Of a DNA stretch of 64,000 nt, positions 33,500-41,867 are shown one piece after another. This stretch comes from Nocardioides panzhihuensis (GTDB taxonomy: Bacteria; Actinomycetota; Actinomycetes; Propionibacteriales; Nocardioidaceae). Below the pieces are notes generated by a model. The model had not been told where the DNA came from and searched no databases. It saw only the letters and a program-made list of their open reading frames with translations. The stretch covers positions 3,286,001 through 3,350,000 of the forward strand of contig NZ_JACBZR010000001.1 of NCBI RefSeq assembly GCF_013408335.1. Direction: 5' to 3'. The first letter of the stretch is position 1. The number at the start of each line of letters is the position of its first letter. The translations under genes were made by a program, and so were the position numbers.

Positions 33500-34947
33500 C
33501 GGGCGACCTCCGGAACGACGCGGCCCAGAGAGAGACCCAGCGCACGCACCTGCTCGATGAGCTCGAGTACGTCCTGCACGGAGGCCTTGGGATTGAGCAG
33601 CGTGAGCTTGAGGAACTGGCGACCGTCGACCTTGGTCGCGGCGACGACACCCCGGCCGCCGCTCCACATCTCGGCCCGGATCCGGCGGTTGAGGTCACCG
33701 AGTGCCTCCTCGTCCAGGAGAGGATCGCGGTAGCGGAAGACGACGGTGGAGAGCTGGGAGGGCGCGACGACCTCGATGTCGGGCTGCGCGCCGAGGAGGT
33801 CGTAGACCTCGCGCGCCAGGTCGATCACGGACTCGAGGTAGGCGCCGATCTGGTCGGCGCCCATCGTGCGCAGCGTCAGCCACAGCTTGAGTGCGTCGAA
33901 GCGGCGGGTGGTCTGCAGCGACTTGTCGACCTGGTTGGGGTTTTCCGACTCCCGCGGGTTGAGGTAGTCCGCATACCAGGAAGCGTGCTGCATCGTGGCC
34001 AGGTCACGCACCAGGAGGGCGCTGGAGGAGACCGGCTGGAACCAGGTCTTGTGGTAGTCGATCGTGATCGAGTTCGACCTCTCGATGCCGTCGAGCAGAT
34101 GCCGATACCTCGGCGAGGCGAGCAGCCCACCGCCGTACGCCGCGTCGACGTGGAACCAGACGTTGAAGTCCTGGCAGGCGTCGGCGATCGCGTGGAGCGG
34201 GTCGATGACCCCGAAGTCGGTGGTGCCCGCGGTGGCCACGACGGCCGCGGGGACGAGACCGTCGACGACGCAGTCGTCGAGTGCGGCCCGGAGAGCGACG
34301 ACGTCCATCCGGCGGTCGGCGTCGGTCGGGATCGCGATCGCGGCCGCGTCGCCCATACCGAGCAGACGGGCAGACTTCGCGATGGAGAAGTGGCTGTCCT
34401 CGGAGGTCAGGAAGCGCAGCCGGTCCAGAGGTACGCCTCGGCGCTCCGCCTCACCGCGGGCCAGGAGCAGCGCCTGCAGGTTGGACTGGCTGCCACCGCT
34501 GGTGAAGATGCCGTCGCGGGTCGCCTCGGGGTAGCCTGCACGGGCCGCGGTCCAGTCGATGAGACGGCGTTCCATGAACGTCCCGCCGACCGACTGGTCG
34601 AAGGTGTCCATCGAGGTGTTGACCGCCGCGATCAGAAGCTCACCGACGAGGGCGGGAATGACGACCGGGCAGTTGAGGTGAGCCGCATAGGAAGGGTCGT
34701 GGAACCAGACCGCGTCCTCGAGCCAGAGCCGGCTGACCTCGGCCAACGCGGCGCCGCCGTCCAGGAGCGGATCGTCGAGATCGACCTCGGCGACGGGCTT
34801 GGCGGCCAGCTCGGGCGAGATACCGGTGGTGGGGCCCTCGAGCGTGGCGAGCTGGTCCACGAGAAGCCTGATCGCTTCGGTGATGCCGCTGGTGTACTCA
34901 CGAGCATTGTCGGGGTGGAACAGATGCTCCAAGTGCGGTGCGCTCAC
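33496..34947 (-). CDS. desA: PLP-dependent lysine/diamine-precursor decarboxylase (DesA-like)
   Basis: 483-residue group II PLP decarboxylase. The cofactor lysine lies in TIDYHKTWFQP (near 297-307), and the preceding VHVDAAYGGG block holds the PLP-stacking and ring-contact residues. In siderophore loci this family makes cadaverine from lysine. First gene of the operon: the start is GTG 34947 with AGGAG upstream, and the iron box at 34971 lies just before it. 2,4-diaminobutyrate or ornithine decarboxylase members look similar; the neighbours favour lysine. Confidence 0.87.
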   Translation of the reverse strand: MSAPHLEHLFHPDNAREYTSGITEAIRLLVDQLATLEGPTTGISPELAAKPVAEVDLDDPLLDGGAALAEVSRLWLEDAVWFHDPSYAAHLNCPVVIPALVGELLIAAVNTSMDTFDQSVGGTFMERRLIDWTAARAGYPEATRDGIFTSGGSQSNLQALLLARGEAERRGVPLDRLRFLTSEDSHFSIAKSARLLGMGDAAAIAIPTDADRRMDVVALRAALDDCVVDGLVPAAVVATAGTTDFGVIDPLHAIADACQDFNVWFHVDAAYGGGLLASPRYRHLLDGIERSNSITIDYHKTWFQPVSSSALLVRDLATMQHASWYADYLNPRESENPNQVDKSLQTTRRFDALKLWLTLRTMGADQIGAYLESVIDLAREVYDLLGAQPDIEVVAPSQLSTVVFRYRDPLLDEEALGDLNRRIRAEMWSGGRGVVAATKVDGRQFLKLTLLNPKASVQDVLELIEQVRALGLSLGRVVPEVAR

Positions 34948-34970
34948 TGGTCTCCTTCATCGCGGGGTGA

Positions 34971-35005
34971 TTAGGTTAGGCAAGCCTAAGTGAGGTTACC
35001 CTAAA
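34971..35005. promoter_or_regulatory. Iron box (IdeR/DmdR type), probably two overlapping sites
   Basis: TTAGGTTAGGCAAGCCTAA (34971-34989) matches the 19-bp iron-box pattern bound by IdeR/DmdR with Fe(II). A second, weaker copy overlaps it: TAAGTGAGGTTACCCTAAA (34987-35005). The site is 24 bp upstream of the decarboxylase GTG and 63 bp before the divergent MFS gene's GTG, so both directions should be repressed when iron is plentiful. Confidence 0.9.
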
Positions 35006-35051
35006 CGCACCGCCGCCAGATGAGCGGGTCAAAGAGAGGACGATCACACCC

Positions 35052-36308
35052 GTGCACCACTCCCCCACGCAGGCCCGTCGAGTGCTCGCCGGCTTCGCCT
35101 TCGCCTCCCTCGGCAACGGCCTCACCCTGCCGTTCCTCTACGTCTACCTGGCTCAGGTGCAGGACCTCGGGTCATCGACCGCGGGTTGGATGTTCGCCTG
35201 GATGGGACTTGTCGGGCTGGCCGCCGCCCCCGGGGTCGGAGCGCTCCTCGACCGCTTCGGACCTCGTGCCGTGCTGATCGGCGCGCTGGTCATCGAGGCC
35301 GCCGCCATCGGCTCGCTCGGATTCGCCGACGGCACCGTGCCGACCATGGCGGTGCTCGCCGGCGTGGTGGTGGGCGCCTCTCCCCTCTGGCCCGGCACGA
35401 CGACCCTGCTGGCCGGGATGGTCTCCGCCGAGGGCCGCGAGCGTGCGTACGGCTTCGCCTTCCTGGGGCTGAACGTCGGCATCGGCGTGGGCGGCCTGGT
35501 CAGTGCGTTCCTCGTCGATGTCGACCGCCCTGAGACCTTCCAGGTGCTCTACCTGTGCGACGCGCTGGCCTACCTGGCCTATGCCGCGGTCCTGGCGCTC
35601 CTCGTCCGCTCCCCCGCCGGGGACGACGCGGCCCAGGAAGAGACCGGAGGGACCTGGGGCGAGGTGCTGCGGGACCGCCGTGCGGTGGCGCTGGTCGGCT
35701 GCGGCGTCCTCGCGGTGACCTTCGGCTACGGGCAGCTCGAGGCCGGCGCGACCGCGTACGCCGTGGAAGTGGCCGGGGTGCCGGCGACCGCCCTCGGCTG
35801 GGCCTTCGCCGCGAACGCCGCCGTGATCGTCTGCGGCCAGGTGATCCTGCTGCGGCTCACCTCCGGATGGCGGCGTACGTCGGCGCTGGCCTGCGCTGTC
35901 CTGACCTGGTCCCTCGCCTGGACCGTGCTGGCCGCCGCGGACCTGATGCCGACCGCCGGCGCGATCGCAGCGGTCGTGGTCGGCCTCGCGATCTTCGGCC
36001 TCGGCGAGACGCTGTGGGCGCCGATCGTGACCGGTCTGGCGAACACCATCGCCCCCGACCACCTACGCGGCCGCTACAACGCTTCCCTCGGCCTCACCCT
36101 GACCCTCGGCCAGATCCTCGGTCCCGCGCTGGCCGGCACCCTCATCGGCAGCGGGCTCGGCCACCTGTGGGCGATCGTCGTGATCGGCGGCACCCTCACC
36201 GCCGGCCTGGTGCTGACCAGGCTCCGGTTCCTGCTCACCGCGGAGGAGGACGGCGCCGCCCCGCAGGCCGAGACCCGCCGGGAACCGGTCGACGTGGCCG
36301 CCGACTAG
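35052..36308 (+). CDS. MFS transporter, probable siderophore exporter
   Basis: 418-residue major facilitator protein with about twelve hydrophobic segments. The TM2-TM3 loop reads GVGALLDRFGPR near 60-71. The start is GTG 35052 with AGAGGA about 12 bp upstream. It is divergent from the siderophore operon and shares the iron box, which makes export of the desferrioxamine-type product the best guess. No siderophore-binding lipoprotein or uptake ABC genes are next to it, so the import part of the system must lie elsewhere. Confidence 0.83.
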   Translation: MHHSPTQARRVLAGFAFASLGNGLTLPFLYVYLAQVQDLGSSTAGWMFAWMGLVGLAAAPGVGALLDRFGPRAVLIGALVIEAAAIGSLGFADGTVPTMAVLAGVVVGASPLWPGTTTLLAGMVSAEGRERAYGFAFLGLNVGIGVGGLVSAFLVDVDRPETFQVLYLCDALAYLAYAAVLALLVRSPAGDDAAQEETGGTWGEVLRDRRAVALVGCGVLAVTFGYGQLEAGATAYAVEVAGVPATALGWAFAANAAVIVCGQVILLRLTSGWRRTSALACAVLTWSLAWTVLAAADLMPTAGAIAAVVVGLAIFGLGETLWAPIVTGLANTIAPDHLRGRYNASLGLTLTLGQILGPALAGTLIGSGLGHLWAIVVIGGTLTAGLVLTRLRFLLTAEEDGAAPQAETRREPVDVAAD

Positions 36309-36336
36309 GCGACCACGTCGATCAGGAGGCTCAGGA

Positions 36337-36933
36337 TCAGCTGGAGAACGGAACCGCCTTCGCGGCGTCGGTGTGCCAGTTGGTGCCGATCGGCTGGTCG
36401 ACCTCCGCTGTGCCCGGCAGCTTCAGGGACACGGGGTCCATGTCGCCCTCGTGCGCGGAGACGATGATCTCCTCGAACTGCACGCCACCCTCCTGCGGTC
36501 CGCTGTGCGGGTTCACCCCGGCGTACGCCTTGATGGAGCCCGTCATCGTGATCGGCTCGCCCTCCGCCTGCTCGCTGGGCTTCACGTCGCCGGAGACGCC
36601 CGAGCCGAAGCCGGCCTCGACCGTCCGGCCCTCCAGGGTGCAGGTCACGCCGGGCTCGGCGCTCGCCGTGATCAGGTAGTAGCCACCCGCCTGGGACTTC
36701 TCGGTGACAGTGAAGGACAGGTCACCGGTGGCGCACACACCGCCGGACTCCGCGGCGTCCGTGGCGTCCGTGGCGTCCGTGGTCGGCTCGTCGGTCGGCT
36801 CGGCCGAAGGGCTCGGGCTGCTCTGCTCACCCCCGTCGTCGGCGGGCTCGGAGGAGCAAGCCGACGCGGCGAGCACGATGGTGGCGGTAGCGAGGAGGAG
36901 CGGCGCGAGACGGCGCCGGATACTGGTGGGCAT
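36337..36933 (-). CDS. Lipoprotein of unknown function
   Basis: 198-residue lipoprotein. The signal peptide (PTSIRRRLAPLLLATATIVL) ends in a lipobox before Cys near residue 26, followed by an acidic Ser/Pro/Asp/Thr linker with TDATDATDAA repeats. The mature domain contains a Cys pair (GVCATGD and GVTCTLEG) and a beta-rich pattern. I prefer ATG 36933, preceded by AGAGAG, over ATG 36948. No family is recognised. It converges on the MFS gene and follows the CPBP gene on the same strand after a 59-bp gap. Confidence 0.65.
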   Translation of the reverse strand: MPTSIRRRLAPLLLATATIVLAASACSSEPADDGGEQSSPSPSAEPTDEPTTDATDATDAAESGGVCATGDLSFTVTEKSQAGGYYLITASAEPGVTCTLEGRTVEAGFGSGVSGDVKPSEQAEGEPITMTGSIKAYAGVNPHSGPQEGGVQFEEIIVSAHEGDMDPVSLKLPGTAEVDQPIGTNWHTDAAKAVPFSS

Positions 36934-36992
36934 CTGCTCTCTTGTCATGGTCTGGCGAGCGGACGCTCGCTGGGATGTCCGGGGCCCTGAAT

Positions 36993-37916
36993 CTATACAG
37001 ACCGGGCCCTTTCCTTTACGTAGCCGAGCCGCCCGCGCGTGGCGAGGATGACGACCACCGCGCCGATCCCCGCGGCGAGCAGCAGCGCGAGCTGGAACTC
37101 GTCGGCGTCGACGCCCGGGAAGAGCTCAGTCGAGGCCACCGAGGCGTAGTTGTTGACGCTGGTGTGCAGGAGCATCGCCAGCGGCAGGCTCGCCCCGGTG
37201 CGATTGAAGACCCAGGTCATCACGATGCCGAAGGTGACGCAGAAGGCCGTGAAGACGAACGGGGCGTACCAGCTCACCTCCGGCCCGGCCCAGTCGGTCA
37301 GGAAGAGCGGCATGTGCCACAGCGCCCAGATCGGCCCGAGCACGAAGGCGGACCCGAGCGGTCCGACCTTCCGTTGCAGCCGGGGCAGGGCGAAGTCGCG
37401 CCAGCCCGGCTCCTCGGCGAGTCCGGTGGTGATCATCTGCAGCAGCAGCCCGGGGACGTACGCCACCAGCACGAACAGCCACGCCTGCGACGGCGCCGCC
37501 ATCTGCCCGCCGGTGACCTGGGTCGCGACGATGATCGCGGCCGGCACGCCGATCAGGATGCCGGCGTACCAGCGCCAGCTCGCCCGCCAGCGCCACATCC
37601 CGGCGACCCAGGCACGCAGGCCGGCCCGGCCGCCGACGATCCCGGTGACCAATGCGGCACTGCCGATCGGGCCGAGGTAGGCACCCGGGAGCATCCCCAG
37701 GAGCTGGCCGCCGATCATGCCGCCGGGGAAGGTGAGGTCCCACACGCCCAGGCCACTGTTGGAGAGGATGTACGGAGTCCAGGCCAGCCAGCTCGCCGCG
37801 AGGGCGAGCACGAAGAACGTGGAGAGCTGATGGCCGCGTACGAATGCTCGTATGCCTTGTTCCGGTTCCATCAGTGGCGGGGTCAATGGTTGGGTCACTG
37901 GCTGGGTCGTGGTCAT
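36993..37916 (-). CDS. CPBP-family intramembrane protease
   Basis: 307-residue polytopic membrane protein of the CPBP (Abi/CAAX-type) glutamic protease family. The motif EEPGWRDF (near 168-175) gives the Glu-Glu...Arg signature. It is followed by ALWHMP (His near 200) and HTSVNNY (His near 253), which complete the catalytic set. These proteases cut membrane proteins or act in bacteriocin self-immunity; the target is unknown here. ATG 37916 is divergent from the sensor kinase at 38065. Confidence 0.85.
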   Translation of the reverse strand: MTTTQPVTQPLTPPLMEPEQGIRAFVRGHQLSTFFVLALAASWLAWTPYILSNSGLGVWDLTFPGGMIGGQLLGMLPGAYLGPIGSAALVTGIVGGRAGLRAWVAGMWRWRASWRWYAGILIGVPAAIIVATQVTGGQMAAPSQAWLFVLVAYVPGLLLQMITTGLAEEPGWRDFALPRLQRKVGPLGSAFVLGPIWALWHMPLFLTDWAGPEVSWYAPFVFTAFCVTFGIVMTWVFNRTGASLPLAMLLHTSVNNYASVASTELFPGVDADEFQLALLLAAGIGAVVVILATRGRLGYVKERARSV

Positions 37917-38064
37917 GGTCGTTCCCTTTCGGCGGAGGTCGCTTTGCTGGTGGACCTGAACCTATGAACGGGACCGAACTCACCGCGCCGGGCAAAAGAG
38001 CGAACCTTCGCACTTGCATCGAAAGATGCTGGCGACCGGGACCGGCTGCCGAAAGGATGATGGC

Positions 38065-39330
38065 GTGAGTGACGAGACGAACCGGATGATGCCGCGACTG
38101 ACTGCGCCTGTCGTGATCGGGCCCGTGGTGGTCTGGCTGGTCACCACGGCGTCGCTGGTGGCCGTGCCCGGCCTCGACTCCGCCGACGCCGAGATCGGCG
38201 GGAGCCCGACGCTCGGCAGCGGCGGCTGGTGGGTCGCACTGGCGGTGCTCACCGCCCAGGCGGTGGTGCTCCTCGAGCGGCGCTCGCGACCGTTGGCGGT
38301 GCTGCTGGTCGTGGCCGCCGCCTCGGTCGTGCTGGCGGTCAGCGGCGCGGGCGACGCCACCAGCCTCGCCTCGGCGGCTGTGCTGGTCGCGGTCTGGTCG
38401 GCGGTGACCTCGACGTCGCTCCCCCGCCGCGCCAGTGCTCTCGCCGGGGCACTGACCGGTGCCGGCCTGCTGGTCGCGCTCGGCACCTGCCTGAGCCAGA
38501 CGAGCATCGGGCTGCCGGTCGGCACCGCGGTCCTCGCCGGTCTGGCCCACGGTGCGGGGGTGATCGCCGCCCCCGCGCTGCTCGCCGCCACCGTGCATGC
38601 ACGCCGCGACGCGCGGGCAGCCCGGACCGACCTCGCGGACGCCGTCGAGCGCGAGCAGTCGGCCCAGATCGCCGCGGCGATCGCGCAGGAACGAACGGCG
38701 ATGGCCCGCGAGCTCCATGACATCGCCGCCCACCACCTGACCGGCATCGCGGTCATGACCGGCGCGGTCGAGCGGCAGATCGACACCGACCCGGCGGGCG
38801 CGAAGGAGTCGGTACGCCAGGTCCGCACCCAGAGCACCGCGATGCTGCGCGAGCTGCGTGGACTGGTCACGCTGCTGCGGAGTCCGGGGCAGACCGAGGA
38901 GGCGAGCGGGCAGGAGCGCCTGTCCCAGCTGGCCTCGCTCGTCGACGAGGCCCGTCGTGCCGGGCTGGAGGTGTCTCTCTCCACCCTGGGCGCCGTCTCC
39001 GTCACCGAGAGCGTCGGGCCGCTCGCCCAGCTCTCCGCCTACCGCACCGCGCAGGAGTGCCTCGCCAACGCCGCGCGGCACGCGCCGGGTGCCCGGTGCG
39101 AGGTGGTCCTGGACGCCCGGGACCCGGCTGCGGTGGTGGTGACGGTGCGCAACGGGCCACCGCCCGTGGCCCCCGTCGGGATGCCGCGCCGGCGTGGCCT
39201 GGGCCTGGTCGGCATGCAGGAGCGCGCCGACCTCACCGACTCGACCCTCGAGGCCGGACCGACCGCCGAGGGCGGCTGGCAGACGCGGCTGCGGATCCCC
39301 GCCACCGCGACCGCGGAGGTGGCCGGATGA
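38065..39330 (+). CDS. NarL-system sensor histidine kinase
   Basis: 421-residue kinase of the HisKA_3 type. The N-terminal half holds about five to six hydrophobic segments in pairs (residues 15-180) with no extracellular domain of size. The phospho-accepting His is in ARELHDIAAHH. The ATPase part has ECLANAARHAP and a GLGLVGMQERA loop. It phosphorylates the response regulator encoded next, with a 4-bp overlap. GTG 38065 is chosen because AAAGG lies just upstream; an in-frame ATG at 38014 is too far and lacks a site. The signal is unknown. Confidence 0.88.
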   Translation: MSDETNRMMPRLTAPVVIGPVVVWLVTTASLVAVPGLDSADAEIGGSPTLGSGGWWVALAVLTAQAVVLLERRSRPLAVLLVVAAASVVLAVSGAGDATSLASAAVLVAVWSAVTSTSLPRRASALAGALTGAGLLVALGTCLSQTSIGLPVGTAVLAGLAHGAGVIAAPALLAATVHARRDARAARTDLADAVEREQSAQIAAAIAQERTAMARELHDIAAHHLTGIAVMTGAVERQIDTDPAGAKESVRQVRTQSTAMLRELRGLVTLLRSPGQTEEASGQERLSQLASLVDEARRAGLEVSLSTLGAVSVTESVGPLAQLSAYRTAQECLANAARHAPGARCEVVLDARDPAAVVVTVRNGPPPVAPVGMPRRRGLGLVGMQERADLTDSTLEAGPTAEGGWQTRLRIPATATAEVAG

Positions 39331-39986
39331 TCCGGGTCGTGGTCGCCGACGACCAGCCGCTGGTGCGTGCCGGGCTGCGTACGCTGCTGGAGACCGAGCC
39401 TGACATCGAGGTCGTCGCGGTGGCCGCGGACGGCGCCGCCGCGGTCGAGCAGGCACTCGCGCTGCGGCCCGACATGGTCTACATGGACATCCGCATGCCC
39501 GGCCGCGACGGCATCAGCGCCACCCGCGAGCTCTGCGGTCCCGAGGTCGCCGACCCGGTCCCGGTGCTCGTCCTGACCACCTTCGACATCGACGACTACG
39601 TCTTCGGCGCCCTCGAGGCCGGCGCCTCCGGTTTCCTCCTCAAGGATGCCGAACCCGACGCCATCGTGGCCGCGGTCCGCTCCGTCGCCGCCGGCCACGG
39701 CACCCTCGACACCTCCCTCACCCGACGGGTCCTTCGCGAGGTCGTCACCCGCAGACGTACGCAGCCGGTGACCGCGGCGCGCGCCAGCGAGGTCCTCACC
39801 ACCCGCGAGCTCGACATCCTGCTCCACCTCGCCGAGGGCATGTCCAACGACGAGATCGCCCAGGCGCTCTTCCTCGAGGTCTCCACGGTCAAGTCCCACC
39901 TGGCCCGGATGATGCCCAAGCTCGGCGTCAAGTCCCGCCTCCAGGCCGCCGTGTGGGCCTACCAGTCGGGACTCGTCGAGCACTGA
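39327..39986 (+). CDS. NarL/LuxR-family response regulator
   Basis: 219-residue regulator: a receiver domain (1-120) with DD near 8-9, phospho-acceptor Asp in VYMDIRMPG and LLKDAEPD carrying the conserved Lys, and a C-terminal LuxR-type helix-turn-helix (LTTRELDILLHLAEGMSNDE, VSTVKSHLARMM). ATG 39327 overlaps the kinase stop (ATGA). It converges on a second NarL-type regulator with a hairpin between them. Targets may include the divergent CPBP gene, by position only. Confidence 0.9.
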   Translation: MIRVVVADDQPLVRAGLRTLLETEPDIEVVAVAADGAAAVEQALALRPDMVYMDIRMPGRDGISATRELCGPEVADPVPVLVLTTFDIDDYVFGALEAGASGFLLKDAEPDAIVAAVRSVAAGHGTLDTSLTRRVLREVVTRRRTQPVTAARASEVLTTRELDILLHLAEGMSNDEIAQALFLEVSTVKSHLARMMPKLGVKSRLQAAVWAYQSGLVEH

Positions 39987-39994
39987 GGCACGGG

Positions 39995-40016
39995 CCGGCC
40001 GATCAGATCAGGCCGG
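39995..40016. terminator. Hairpin between two convergent response regulator genes
   Basis: CCGGCC (39995-40000) and GGCCGG (40011-40016) with further GATC/GATC pairing in between. It follows the stop of the 39327 gene and covers the last codons of the opposite gene, so it could terminate both. Confidence 0.5.
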
Positions 40017-40623
40017 TCTCCTGCGCGACGTGGATGGCCCGGGACCGGCTGTCGACGTCGAGCTTGGTGAAGATGTGGGCGAGGTGGCTCTTGACGGTCG
40101 CCTCGGTGACGAAGAGCGTGCGCGCGATCTCCTTGTTGGTCGCGCCTCTGGCGAGGTGCCGCAGCACCTCGATCTCGCGATCGGTGAGCTTCGGCAGCGG
40201 GCTGCGCATGCCCTTGAGAACCCGGGTGGCCAGGTCCGGAGCGAGGACCATGTCCCCGGCGGCGGCGCGGTGGATGCCCTGGACGATGACCTCCGGGTCG
40301 ACGTCCTTGAGGAGGTAGCCGGCGGCTCCCGCCTCGATCGCACCGAGCACCTCGGCGTCGCGGTCGAAGGTGGTCAGGATCAGCACGACCGGCGCCGGAT
40401 CGAGGGCGCGCAGCCCGATCGTGGTCCGGATGCCGTCGATCCCGCTCCCGAGGCGCAGGTCGCACAGCACCACGTCGGGGTGAAGGTGACCGGTGAGAGC
40501 GATCGCCTCTTCGCCAGTGGCGGCCTCCCCGACGACCGTCAGGGCGTCGCCTGCCTCGATCACCGCACGCAGGCCGCTGCGTACGACCGGGTGGTCGTCG
40601 ACGAGGAGCACGGTGGTCGTCAT
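40003..40623 (-). CDS. NarL/LuxR-family response regulator of the MMPL operon
   Basis: 206-residue regulator. The receiver has DD at 9-10 (LLVDDHPVV), Asp in VVLCDLRLG and LLKDVDPE with Lys. The LuxR-type helix-turn-helix is LTDREIEVLRHLARGATNKE and ATVKSHLAHIF. ATG 40623 overlaps the upstream kinase stop by 4 bp. It is last in the MMPL-kinase-regulator operon and probably regulates that operon. Confidence 0.9.
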   Translation of the reverse strand: MTTTVLLVDDHPVVRSGLRAVIEAGDALTVVGEAATGEEAIALTGHLHPDVVLCDLRLGSGIDGIRTTIGLRALDPAPVVLILTTFDRDAEVLGAIEAGAAGYLLKDVDPEVIVQGIHRAAAGDMVLAPDLATRVLKGMRSPLPKLTDREIEVLRHLARGATNKEIARTLFVTEATVKSHLAHIFTKLDVDSRSRAIHVAQETGLI

Positions 40624-41867
40624 GACTTCTCCCCATGGATCGGCAGGTGGGCTGAGACCGCGGTGCCCTCCCCGAGCGTGCTCTCGACGTCTAGGCCACC
40701 CCCGAGCTCCCGGAGGCGCGCCCGCATGAAGCGTAGGCCGTAGCTGGACGATCCGGCACCGGCGTCCCGCTCCCAGGCGGCGACGTCGAAGCCGGCTCCA
40801 TCGTCGCTGATGTCCAGGCGCACGGAGTCGTGGTCGTCGGTCAGCGTGACGACGGCCCGGGTCGCACCAGCGTGGAGACGTACGTTGGCGAGCGCTGACT
40901 GCGCGGTGCGGAGCAGCGCGACCTCGACCTCGGTCCGCAGCAGCGGGAGCGTGTCGTCGACATGGAGCTCGACGAGCAGGCCGGCCTCCTCGTGCGCGCG
41001 GTCGAGCATGCGCCGAAGCGCCGAGGCGAGGGCGGCGTCCTCGAGCTCGGCCGGCGCCAGGGCCTCGACGATCCGACGTACGTCCGCGAGGCTGTCGCCC
41101 GCCAGTGCCTCGACCTGCACGAAGGTTCGCGACGACTCCGGGTCCGTGGTGCGGTTGCCTCCGGCGTGGGTGAGGAGCCGGATCGAGGAGAGCGCCTGCG
41201 CGATGGTGTCGTGGATGTCTCGCGAGATCCGGGTGCGCTCGGCGATCGCTCCGGAGTGCCGCTGGGCGAGCAGGAGCTCGTCCTGCAGCTCGGCCATCTC
41301 CTGCTGGGCGCTCCGCAGCGACGTCACCAGCCGTTCTCGCTCGGCGGCGTCGCGGAGGAGCTGCAGGTATCCGCGGGAGATGCCGAACGCGAAGATGCCG
41401 CCGATGAACGGTCCGAAGACGTCCGCGTAGCTGGTGGTGCCACGGTGCAGGATCGGGGCGACGAGCACCACCACGAGGATCACCGCCGAGAAGACCAGGC
41501 CCCAGCGCAGCGGCAGGAGGTGCCCGGCGAGCAGCCACAGCAGGAACGCGAGCCAGACGAACTCGTCCGAGACGGCCACGGCGGCGACCCAGATCACCGT
41601 GAAGCCGAGCAGCCACCACACCGGGAGATGCCGCGAGCTCGTCCTGGCCGGCAAGACCGTGCCGGCGGTGTGCCAGGCGAGGATCGCCAGCCCCGAGACG
41701 ATCGCGGCAGGAAGCGCCGCTCCGTCACCGATCGCTCTGCTGACCCCGATCGTCGTCAGTACGACGGCGATGACGTGCTGCCCGATCTCCATCGCCCGCA
41801 CCGTCGAGGCGGCAGGGGTCGGATGCGAAGCGCCGGGCCGTCCCAGTGGCACGTGTACGACACTCAT
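40620..41867 (-). CDS. NarL-system sensor histidine kinase of the MMPL operon
   Basis: 415-residue HisKA_3-type kinase. Several hydrophobic segments lie in the N-terminal 150 residues (HVIAVVLTTIGVS, AILAWHTAG, WWLLGFTVIWVAAVAV). A coiled segment rich in Glu/Gln follows, then ISRDIHDTIAQAL with the phospho-accepting His. The ATPase end has DISDDGAGFD and a GLRFMRARL loop. ATG 41867 overlaps the MMPL stop (ATGA) and has GGAGGAG upstream. Membrane-embedded sensing would fit detection of envelope stress or of the MMPL substrate. Confidence 0.88.
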   Translation of the reverse strand: MSVVHVPLGRPGASHPTPAASTVRAMEIGQHVIAVVLTTIGVSRAIGDGAALPAAIVSGLAILAWHTAGTVLPARTSSRHLPVWWLLGFTVIWVAAVAVSDEFVWLAFLLWLLAGHLLPLRWGLVFSAVILVVVLVAPILHRGTTSYADVFGPFIGGIFAFGISRGYLQLLRDAAERERLVTSLRSAQQEMAELQDELLLAQRHSGAIAERTRISRDIHDTIAQALSSIRLLTHAGGNRTTDPESSRTFVQVEALAGDSLADVRRIVEALAPAELEDAALASALRRMLDRAHEEAGLLVELHVDDTLPLLRTEVEVALLRTAQSALANVRLHAGATRAVVTLTDDHDSVRLDISDDGAGFDVAAWERDAGAGSSSYGLRFMRARLRELGGGLDVESTLGEGTAVSAHLPIHGEKS

